From Membranipora membranacea (Eukaryota; Bryozoa; Gymnolaemata; Cheilostomatida; Membraniporidae): a stretch of DNA of 64,000 bases. Below the pieces are notes generated by a model that saw only the letters and a program-made list of their open reading frames with translations, ran no database searches and was not told the origin of the DNA. The DNA is taken from positions 6,448,001 through 6,512,000 of the forward strand of contig OU612073.1 of assembly GCA_914767715.1 (NCBI GenBank), in the 5' to 3' direction. Of the stretch, positions 26,403-36,745 are shown piece by piece; the stretch's first letter is position 1, and every line of letters begins with the position of its first letter. The position numbers and the translations under genes are program-made.

Positions 26403-29400
26403 AGTAAATTGCCTCAATACAAAGGCAAAATCCCAAGAGTTTTCTAGCACTTGTCAACAGCAATCAGCTATGGCTGAAACTTGACCTGTATAATGACAGC
26501 TCCAAAATGCTTATTTCTTAATCACTTGAGTTAGCTCACGGTTTTACTGCATTAGAGCAGATCCATTTAATGAAGGCTATTCTCATCAAAATTAAAAGCC
26601 TCTCTGACCCCATAAATGAAAGGAATAATAACATAACTCTACCAACTAAAGGCTTCATGCAATTATCAAATAAAATTATTGGATTGTCAAAGAGCAAGTA
26701 ACTCCTTAGATATTTTATACTTGCTCATTGTCTCCCTCCCTGTTTCCAGGAAGGGTAGATAATTCCCACTCCCAACCTCCCTGGGCTTACCACCCTCCTT
26801 GGTCCTCCACATAGATGTATTTATACATAGCTCTCCAGGGATGTGACTTGAGTTAGAATAAAAGTTGTTCATACACACGGTGGCACCTGAGGCGCTTGCA
26901 ACATCACTTTGTCGCCACAGAGAGAACAATGTTTCTCTAGAGAAAACAAAAATAAGAGGAATGAATTGATGTGATAGGAGAGTTTCAAAAATGCTAAGAC
27001 ATTGGGCATAGAAAACTTGACTTATACGAAAAAATTACATAAACTGACGTCCTATAGATCGAGTATGTCATATCTGGGTGGGTTGCATATTGGATATTGT
27101 AGAAGTCTAGTATTGACGCGCTAGGATTTCCCCCTTGGCAACATCCCACCACTGGCAAACCCGAGCGAAAATCGTAAGGTGGATATCAATAAGCAAATCT
27201 TACGTTAATCATGATATAGGAAAAATATTGGTTGTAATCACAGTGCCATAATCAGTAAACTGTAGCGGGACTCGAACCCAAGATGCAACAACACACCGAA
27301 TTTACTATAAGCAGATAGCAATTAAGCTTTCCTCATGATATCCCTCTGATATATCACTGATACTGAAAAAATTGCTTGAGAAATAGATCCTCGACACAAC
27401 AACAAACAACCGCACATCGGTCAAAATTATCCACTTCATCCAAAGATTTGATCTAAGTCAAATAGTATCACTTGTATTTGAAATTGCAGAGTATTACATT
27501 CCTGTAATCTGCTACAGAAAATGTATTCTATTCATAACAATTTTATGTGGGTACCAAAATAAAGTGGTGCCATCTGAATCGACCACCTCGTACATTTCAT
27601 TGGTGAATCATGTGCTTTTGTCTGTTTCACCTGTTTCATCTGTTGGGTCGGAGCTCTGTGGTCCTTTTGATGCGATATGCTGCATGACACAATAAGATCT
27701 AAGACATAAGCATAGATGTAGTATTAGTACAGCAGATGTTAAATCAGTAGTATCCTTGAGAAGGTTGTATCTTAGACATAGAATGTTCTTAAATATATTG
27801 GATTTGGTGACAGCACAACCTGTCAGAGATCCATAAGTGGGGAGTTTCAGAATCGGGAATGTTCTCGCCGAGTAGCCAACAGTGGTGCGTTAAAATACAT
27901 AGGGATGGTAAGGAATATAACAAGGTAATGTCATATTAGTAGACTGTTGCACAGAATAGAACCATATGCCATCATATGTACTCAACTAACGAGTAAGAAC
28001 TTGTAAAATATTAAGAATAAATAAATATTTAGGATTCTATATCAGAAGGAAGTTGTCCATACATACATGGAAGATGGACAACTACCAATTATGACAAACT
28101 CTCTTCTGTCACAACATCCATTGACATGGGAGATTGCATTTATATGACAACTCTTGTCACTTTTTTTCATAAGTCTCACAAATAACTAGATTATGACATA
28201 AAATACTTAGTATATATGTAAAATATGATCAACTTTTGACTTTTTAGTCAGGCTTTTGGAAGCGTATGGTTGCTCAATTATATTCAACAGTATTGTTTCA
28301 GATGTTCACATGTGCACCTGTCTTCCAACATGAATTTTCATGATAACCATGTATAGAGTTATGTGTAAAAAGTGACTGTAGCACAGTCTTAGAACGTTAG
28401 AGTGTAGGGATTATATGCTCAATCTTAGAATTTTTTACTCTGGAAAGACACCCATTCAAATGGGTTTACCTGTTTCTCCACACCTTTGTCTCATGGTTTG
28501 ACGTTGAGTAACCATAACATGAGAATAAAAACATACCCATGTTTTATGATAATGAAAGGCCCATGCCCAAAGTCTTTGCACTAAACTGAGGCATACCCGA
28601 GTTATCTTGAGCTGGAGTTGATCTGAAGCTTCAGCTTGAGCTGGAGTTTTTTGCATTTCACTATTGTTTGTGTAAAATCTGCTATGTCTTGGACATGAAA
28701 AAGAGATTGTAATCACAGTAACATAGATAGGTAACATTTTGAAGAATAATCAGGTAAGTCGGTTGTCTATATGTTCACACGAAATAAAAAGGGAAGACTA
28801 CCAATTATAATCCTTCTGTAAAATTGCCACGCCACTGGGGTGTCTACACAAAGGATTAAAGTATTGAGCTACATCTCATGCCAGTATCCAATCTATATCA
28901 TCTCTCTATACAGTCAGTATAGCTTAGAAGACAGTCATTAGTGCCAGCTTTATTCAACTTCTCAGAGTATTATAAATCTCTATCATCTCTATTATACATC
29001 TCTAATCATTTCATAGAATTATTGCATAAACAATTAAGGACAGTAATGTCTTATCTCAGTGTCCTTGCTGTGATTTGATAAGGTTACTACAGAGGGTTGT
29101 GTAGTAGAATATCCAGAGTTCAAGCTTTCCCAGATCAAATATTGCTATCTTTGAGGTTGACATAACACCGATTAAATCAGGTGTTGCTATCAGTAATCAC
29201 CGATTGTCCATCTGGATTTTGAGGTCGGCCTAGATGGAGCTGCGTTGTCCAAGCTTGGCTCGCCCTCAAAATATGGTCCTTCCGTATTAATTTTGTTTAT
29301 TGTAAATCAACACACCAGCTACCTCCCCTTGTGCTCCATGGCTGGTTCACATAAATTGGCTTCCGGCCTATTAGTAAGCCGTCAGCCATAGAAGGAGGAA

Positions 29401-31461
29401 CTGAGTAAACAGAGAAGTTGGGACAGTCTCGCAGTAGAATGTATTCTAACCATAGCGCAACTATTTATAGACCATCAAACGCCAACAAAACACAGATAAG
29501 CCTAATCTTTGTTTAATTTTTAAATGGCGCATTTTAATATTTTAGTTTTCAACATCCTGTATCATCATCTAGGGATATTTGAACGTTCAATAGATATCAT
29601 CATCATAAACTGGGGCTCCCTGCACACAAAGCTGTCTTCAATTTCTTCAGAGAAAATAGAGCAATCTTCAATTTAAAAACTCTCATCTTCAGAATAAATT
29701 CTTCAAAACAACAGGACTGTGGTGTTATCTACTCATTTCTGATTAGAATGACCCATGTGCTTGAGTTTTGGTTTTGTTTTGCTCATGTGTTTAAGTTTGT
29801 TATTGTTTGGAACCGTTTATCCAAAACACCTAATTTGAGTAGCTAACTCCAAATTGTTGGACTAAATCCCAGTCTAAAATCTTTTATCGATTTTTCATTT
29901 AAACTGACCAAATCTTTTCTTCAACTTTTAAAACACTCAATCTTCAATCTTCAGTAAAATACGCCGGGGAGCCCCTAAACTCAATTTAATTGAGCAATTC
30001 AGCGCTCAAGTTCTGCTGGTAGTGCAGCATTCCACTATCAACCACATCCCAATTATGTGATGGAATTCCAGGAAGCTGATTGTGGCGGTAGAGGGTTGAG
30101 GACCGCCTACTGCCACGATTGTTATCCCGTACACTGTTCAGGCATGGATATGAGTTCTTCATGGTCCCACGTAAGAATAAATATATGCTAGAGGTGTGTT
30201 TACTTTTGGTAGAAGATCAAAGTTACTTTATATTCGATGATTGATGCGGGTAACTGTTACATGAGTTATGAGAACCATTCTTGTAAAATGAATAGTAGGT
30301 CAACAGTAAAAAAGTAAGGTTGAGTCAGCTGTAACATAGTGTAAGGTTAAAACATCAGATAATGTAAAAAAGAAGAGAATCATTCATTGAAAATATTATT
30401 GAGCAGCTTTGTAACCGAGTATTGCATTGTCAGGCAGTGAGGATATATATCCTTGCCACACGGCTACTCATTTATTTTGAGGACCCTAAAACAAAATAGT
30501 AGTCGAGTGACAAGACTAATGAGGATATATATCCTTACTGTAAGGCCTTATCACTACTTGGCTTTCTTTGCTTTGTTGTCAACAAAACAAAAAAGGAAAG
30601 CAGTGACAGTGTGGGCACAGTGGGCATGGTTCAAACAAAACCAGGAGTTGGAAAAGATAATCACTTATGCAAGCATCATCGACTCGACCAACTTCCCACT
30701 TCCCCACTGTTTACAATAATATATCGCAGCCTAGTCACTACGTCCACTTCAGTTTGTTTTAGTTGAAACAAGAAGTTAAAGAACTCCTACTCCTTGGTTG
30801 AAACTCACGCAAATTAAGTGGCTGTCTGCTATACTAGCTGTACCTTAAAATTAATATTGCGAAAATAAAATTGAGCAGTTTGAGTAAACAACCTTTGACC
30901 ATAACAAAATGAGTAAACATTGTGTGATATATAAGGGTTAAATAAACAATATTGAGCTGGTACCGCTGCCTGAAAATTAAAATATGCGTGATCAAGACAG
31001 GGTCATTGAATTTAAAGTAAGGCAGCAGTCATTGTCGATAACGAGATCAGATTAGGAGTCAATGAAAGCATAATGCTGACTAAAGGCATTACCTATGGCT
31101 TTGCACTGCTAAACTTCTAAATGGACTAATGGAGATATACAATACAAAATATTGTTTTGCATGATACATGCTGCAAACAACGTGAGCGAAGGTTATATAT
31201 TCACCTCAGGACTTATTTATAGGTCTATGGTCTAGTAAGACTTGCTCATAATAATTTGTGGTGGCATGGCGATAGAGGGATTATGTGACCAACTTAGCAT
31301 ACCATTGGCTGCGCAACAATGTGGTGTCGTTGTATCCATAATCATCCCAAATTATAAAAAATTATAGTGGCACAACTGTATATTCATGCGATAAAATTTT
31401 AGGCAGAAGTTCAGTATCAAGATTGGAAGAATAGATTTGATGACAAAGACCTCTCTCACCA
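26403..31461. other. Intergenic: DVL upstream region to CPTP 3' end
   Basis: About 5 kb with no convincing gene. The part next to 26402 should hold the DVL 5' untranslated region and promoter, but I saw no TATA box or initiator I would defend. It includes two copies of a 17-base word with the palindrome GGATATATATCC (30441 and 30523), a GCTGGTTCACAT word like the MITE terminus (about 29342), and a TATCAACCACATCC word (about 30035) shared with the hairpin at 39598. Confidence 0.5.
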
Positions 31462-32942
31462 TTACACAATATTTGATAGCTGATGTTTTGCATACAGGGC
31501 ACTGGTATAGTTTAGCAGAGGTCGCCCAACCTCAACTATGTCACTTAGGAGTATTTTAACCTCTTCATAGTCCTGCTTGCACATGATGTCTATAAGAACT
31601 TTGATCGATGGTAGAGTGTGAACGGCGAGGTAAGCCAGTTTCTGCGTCCACCATGGGTGGTGGTTGTACAAGGTCCTTTGGTAAATGTCATAGACTAACT
31701 TTGCTGTCTTCGTATCGCCTGTGACGAAACGCAGTTTGTCCATGAATTCTATGATGAACTCTAAAGCCCAGTGCAGTCTTAGCATAGTACGTGTGCCTGA
31801 ACCTCTTGTTGTAGCTGTGCCATTCTTCAGCTCAAACTCCATCATTGAGTTAAGAGTGGTGTAGGATGAGCCATTGTGAGACTGGAGATGACTGTGTACT
31901 ACCGATATCTTCTTGCTAAGGTCTCGAGCAACGAAAGTGAAAACTGGTCCTGTGAGCTTGAAAAACCTAAAAAAGTTGTGAGATGTGTGTATATTGTGGG
32001 ATTACAGTTCGAGTAAGATTTTTATGGTGACAGTAGCCCGTCTTGACAAGCTCTGTTGTGGGGGGGGGGGGGGGGGGAGGGTAACATACATAACACATAT
32101 ATAATCTTTGACAAAGTTTGCCAACACAGGCTATAATGGTGGCAGGTGGTTGAAGGTAGTTATGTAAGCAGCCTGTAATGCAGCTTATCTCTACTATCTA
32201 TGATTATAAATAGTTGTATCCATTGATGTCAGTGGTTGTGTCCAAAGATACTGAAATCAATGAACAGTTCATTGCTGAAATATGTACTGTTGTTGATTAG
32301 TGGTATGTCGGAGCAATGAACTGGTCGGAGTACTCAAACAGAAGATAAATGTTGTGGGCGTGGTTGCGGCTTCTAAACTAGTTGAATAAAACAATTATTG
32401 AATAGGTCAATTGTTTCTATGGCCGCATACATCAAGGGGCTGTAGCTCAAGTGGTAGAGCGCTCGCTTAGCATGTGAGAGGTACCGGGATCGATACCCGG
32501 CAGCTCCAGATCTTTTTTCTCATTTTCTTTTATATTCTTTTTACTACATATCCTACCTGGTTAGTTCTGTGAAAGCTCTCAAATAATCCTCCACTTTCAC
32601 AGCGTCCACCTGTACATCCTCTTCGACAATGGAGCTTATTGACACTGTTGAAGGATTTATACTCGTATGTTTCTGTGATTCGGAGTCTGTGTCAGTTATC
32701 ATTTCTATTTGAGCATCTGTAGGGGCTACACATACTGAGTCTTTGCAAGATTCGAAAATGTCTTCAGAATCAGATTCTGAATCGGATCTGTCAGTAGCTG
32801 AAGATGATAGTCCACGAAATTGTCTGGTTTTCTCAGCATAATTTCCACTTCCAACACACTGTCGTAATGCATCTAGTACTATCAACAAGTCAAAATCACG
32901 CTTTTGTTCCACCATTATGCAAGATGATCCGGACATTGCCAT
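31462..32942 (-). CDS. CPTP: Ceramide-1-phosphate transfer protein-like (GLTP fold)
   Basis: Likely moves ceramide-1-phosphate or a related sphingolipid between membranes in the cytosol. Exons 32942-32557 and 31966-31462 give 296 residues. Human CPTP is 214. The ligand residues of the family line up: Asp144 and Lys148 in ARDLSKKI, Arg188 and Arg192 in SGTRTMLRLH, and His232 in HHPWW. The first helix (FDLLIVLDALRQC) is separated from the second (VEDYLRAFTELTRFF) by about 75 extra Ser/Asp/Glu-rich residues. The start is the first ATG. The frame stays open upstream, and a good acceptor (TTTCTGTTACAG ending at 32983) suggests a further 5' exon, so the N-terminus may be longer. The intron holds a tRNA gene on the other strand. 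GLTPD2-type proteins are the alternative subgroup. Confidence 0.9.
32034..32080. repeat. Partial GTCTTGACAAGCT repeat with G homopolymer
   Basis: CCGTCTTGACAAGCTCTGTT runs into about 18 Gs. The leading words match one arm of the hairpin at 45814-45876. The G run sits in the CPTP intron and is a likely slippage or assembly-error site. Confidence 0.6.
32436..32508 (+). tRNA. tRNA-Ala (anticodon AGC)
   Basis: Folds as a full cloverleaf: acceptor GGGGCTG with CAGCTCC plus discriminator A, D arm GCTC/GAGC, anticodon stem CTCGC/GTGAG with loop TTAGCAT, and T arm CCGGG/CCCGG. The T loop begins ATCGATA rather than TTCGA, so position 54 is A. To my knowledge this also occurs in insect tRNA-Ala. No intron, and CCA is not encoded. 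It lies antisense in the CPTP intron, 48 bases from an exon, and keeps its own internal promoter boxes. Confidence 0.96.
32513..32518 (+). terminator. RNA polymerase III terminator of tRNA-Ala
   Basis: A run of six T residues starts four bases after the mature tRNA 3' end, the standard pol III stop. Confidence 0.85.
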
Positions 32943-33568
32943 CAGCAGTCGATGTCTGTCTTCTCCAAATTCCACTGAACTGTAACAGAAATGTTCCAGG
33001 GTCAGTGGGCTTAAATGTGGAAAGTTGTGTTGCACAATAAATTAAAGTAAATATAATAGGATGTGATATGTTATGTATGCCTATATAGTAAAGCAATGTT
33101 TTTCTGAAATGGCAATGTATATCCATGACGTATTTTATATGGGGTATTACAACGCACTAACTAAGTAGCACTGGCAATAACAAGAATCCTGATAGTTAAT
33201 TCAACTTAAAATAAATCCTTTGTGTCAAGAACTTAACTTGGCAGTAAGGTTAATGTGCTACAACAATAAACAAATTATGTCAACCAGCTCAAACCTATAT
33301 ACGAGAAAGTAAGTCATTTTAGTCAGAAGAAACAACGGTATCACCCACAGACAATTAAGACTTTACTAGTGCCAACCTTAAAGGGTTTATTTCTGAAACC
33401 AGAGCAGATTTTTTTCAAACTTTGGCAAAGATCAAAAGGTATGAGTCTTCTCATGTCTTGCATCTTGGAGCGTATCCTTTCGATACTAGTCTTGTCCTCA
33501 TAATTTGTTTTTGATGTATAACAAAAATGGGTGCAAGTGTGACGAGGCTACTTTTGTAGCACTATATG

Positions 33569-33686
33569 TAGACCAAGTTTGGTCCATTTGCCTGCTCTCC
33601 GAGTTGTTCCCTGGTCACGCCGCTGCAGCGTTACCAGTGGAGGGGAGCAACAGGAATACAGGCAATTGGATTGAACTTGTTCTAGA
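33569..33686. mobile_element. Foldback element, TTTGCCTG family, copy B
   Basis: Left end TAGACCAAGTTTGGTCCATT then TGCCTG; right end CAGGCAATTGGATTGAACTT then GTTCTAGA. These are imperfect inverted repeats of about 28 bases. Inside are TGGTCACG and GTTACCAGT, matching the inner palindrome of copy A. Confidence 0.75.
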
Positions 33687-35027
33687 CTACACAATACGCA
33701 TGCAATGAATATTGCAAGTCATGGCCTGACAATTTATTAGCAATAATTCACTGTCATATCGATCGATTGCATCCTTAGAACTGGATTGTTTCAGTGATTG
33801 TGTCATATGATGTAAATAAAATAATTGAGCTGAGTCAAAACAAAAAGTGTATTTTGCTGAGTGTTGCAGCCAAAATCGTGACATGGCTGTACTGATGGGA
33901 TGAGTAAGGCAGAGATACTAAGGGAATACTGGCTCAAAGATGTGATGTAATACTGAGATAACCACTAAAATTCCCTGCGTAAATGCTATGATTTGCCAAT
34001 TACGACCAGTGAATACAATTACTAAGTCTTATATGGGATTACTTACATACCAAGCAAAGAAGGCTTACAAATTCAAAGATCTTCAATGTTGATGGTAGCA
34101 ACGATCATACAACAACATATTTATTTTTCTGCTCCATTTTCGATCACACCTGATATCATCATGAACTGAAGACTGACTGGGTATTGTCAGAGTGGTGACA
34201 GGAGGGAGATGCCTAACTAAATTTTCTATGCCACAAATTCAAGAGCTCTGAGTTTTAGTCTCACAAGGGTCTAACATATAGGCAGCTATAACATGCGTAT
34301 AGGCAAATCAAACTCAACATTTTTGGTACAATTTTTACAAATAACGCGAAAACTGCAATGAAATTCCCAGGTAAATTTTGTAATTAAATATCGTGACAAA
34401 TATTCAATAGCATTCTTTCAACTCAATGTCATTACAAGGCAAATTGTAATTTCTGAAATTCTAACAAATTATGGTTTTGCTTGTCCTTCACATACCTTAT
34501 TGCAAAATAATGTAGTTTATCTTGACTTTTACTCCAAAAACAGCACAAACAGCCTATCTCGATGTTTGGCACTTACAGCTGTGGCTTTAGGCAGTGGTTG
34601 AAAATAGAATGCTACTAATGACAACGTGGGCAGTGAAAAAACGAAACACGAATCAAGTTCATAATTTTACCATGAGCAGCAGCATGAGAAAAAAAGACTG
34701 CCATCTCCATTCATGTTTGCTAACGGCAGCAATACTTTTGGATAAGACTCAAGTAGAAGCTAGACTACTGAGGATGCTAAGCTAAGTATCAATACTTGAC
34801 TTGGCGTCATAATAACAGCGTACTATACTGCACCTAGTATTTGGCTGATAGGTCACAGTGTTCATATCATGTGCTTGCTGGCTAGGTTAGAGCAAGGAGT
34901 TAGTGCTAGTCTAACAGCATGTTTTTCTATCAGGATGACTATACTCTACACACACAGCAAATTTAAACAATGACTTTGTACACAAACATGATAGTAGTCA
35001 GAATAGTGACAAAAAGTAAATATGGTC

Positions 35028-35249
35028 AGGGCCGTAGTTTAGAAAAAATAGTAGGGGAGGCAAAGGCGAGTCAGAAGCATCACCAGTATGCTACTTCCCA
35101 AGCAATTTGAGATATATAATAAGCAAATGTAAATCCCAGAGGGGCTGATTCGTACATGGATTATTCAATTATAGTGGTTTTAGGCCACTATATTTAACTT
35201 TCTAGGGGAGGCAGTGCCTCCCTGCCTCCCCTAGAACTACGTGCCTGTG
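35028..35249. mobile_element. hAT-like non-autonomous element
   Basis: Ends are CAGGGCCGTAGTTTAGA and, inverted, CAGGCACGTAGTTCTAG. Near the right end TCTAGGGGAGGCAG (35201-35214) pairs perfectly with CTGCCTCCCCTAGA (35222-35235) around a 7-base loop. AGTAGGGGAGGCAAAG near the left end repeats the same core. CAGGG-type ends suggest hAT ancestry. I could not see a convincing 8-base target duplication, so the superfamily call is weak. Confidence 0.6.
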
Positions 35250-36745
35250 GGTAAATTAAGAATGATATAATAAATTTTCTGTTCAACAATAATAATAATC
35301 ATAATGCTCTTCTAGCAAGAGGTCTTATGTTATGTAGTTTAGTTAGTTAGTGTGCAATTAAACTATTATAGATACAAACCTTCAGATTAGTCTTAGTTAT
35401 GACTTAGTGACTGTAAATCTCCTCTTGATGTTACTCCTGTATATGGTTGTATACTGCAGTATTGGAAATATACTTCCTTGTCTAGTCTGTCAGCTTGCAC
35501 CCTCTACTCTTGTGCACTGAAGTGACCACATTCTACAAGGGTCATAGTATCTAATACCCTTGCACTCTACATCTACTGCTGTTTTGTTTACAATTGGCAG
35601 GAAGTGGATTTTATGTAATGGTACAGTAACTAGCCAATGAAAGTTTAGTGAAACTAATTCCAACTAATCGAAATTCGTTTAACATAATCATAAAAGAACT
35701 GACAAAAGTTGAATTGCTGTAGATTAATATTGATTAGAAGATCCCATTGGTCAATCCATTCGTGGGATAAGTAAAACAGAACAGATTGTACACTAATTTT
35801 TCATAAACTTCTACCATAAAAGTTGTACTCCTTGCTTTCACTGTCTCATCAGGCCAAGTTGTTGGATATTACCAAAATCAAAGTATCTGAGATCAGTACA
35901 GACATTTGTATAACTGACTAGGGCTAGACTGAGCTGTGACTGTTGTATTTTTTTATGGTAGGAATTACTACTATTTTACTTGCACTCATGCAATGCATGA
36001 CCCAATCAATGAATCGAATCCTCAAGTCCAACGCATTGCATGCCCAAGCCAATCCCTTTGGACTGGTGTCATGCAGGGGGATATCCTTGAACAAATATAT
36101 TGTTAGGGCTTTGCACCAGCTGAGTTGATCTCTATAGTCACTACTGTAACTGTTGTATATATGCCAAAATTGGTAGGGCTCGGCCCAACCAGCTCTCATT
36201 GACAATACCCCCTGGTCGTGTAGGGGGAATAGTAAGGTTTGCTTGGTTGGGGGTTGTAAGTTCAATAGTATTAAATTTATGGCCTGGCACCAAGTACCTA
36301 GTTCACTGCTCAATGAAGTTGCCACTATTAGTTGTCAGAAAAAGAATGAATAATAAGGAACCATATTTTATTTCCCAGGCTTTATAATTATATATGTGTT
36401 GTTGGCGTACCTGTTATGGGCCTGAAAAGCCTAACTTTTACTGAATGAAAGACACCCTTTCCCTAATGCACATAGTGAACTTATTTGGTTGAACCATTCA
36501 GTTACATTTAATGACTGTAATGGTGATAGATTGGAGTGGTGTCGATGAATCTGAACTGCAGTCCTGTGCTGGTGTTTCTTTGTACCGAGGCAGCTAATTT
36601 GTCGATTTGATTAGCATAGTTACCTTGTGAAAGATGTCCCAGTTTCTCACAGAAGATCCTATTTTTATTTCTGAGGGTCGTGTATTGATAATCAGCGACA
36701 TCCAGAAGTTATCTTCTTTGGCAATACTTTATGAGATTCTTGGAG

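Larger units (their letters stand above)
32983..36745. other. Intergenic between divergent CPTP and CCDC174
   Basis: Should contain the unseen 5' end of CPTP and the promoters of both genes. It holds a foldback element (33569-33686) and a hAT-like element (35028-35249). An open frame at 35924-36325 on the minus strand (133 codons) has no family I recognise and is overlapped by a plus-strand frame, so I do not call it. Confidence 0.5.

Noticed and set aside
26402-26450. Upstream in-frame ATG for DVL
   Set aside because: Would add 16 residues unlike any DVL start. The ATG at 26402 is next to the conserved TKIIYH block.
32943-33035. Longer N-terminus for CPTP from 33035
   Set aside because: The first codon there is GTG, not ATG, and a strong splice acceptor lies inside the segment. 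The ATG at 32942 was used, with a possible extra 5' exon noted.
35924-36325. 133-codon open frame on the minus strand upstream of CCDC174
   Set aside because: No recognisable family, no splice partner that fits CPTP, and plus-strand frames overlap it. Composition looks like chance or old repeat sequence.
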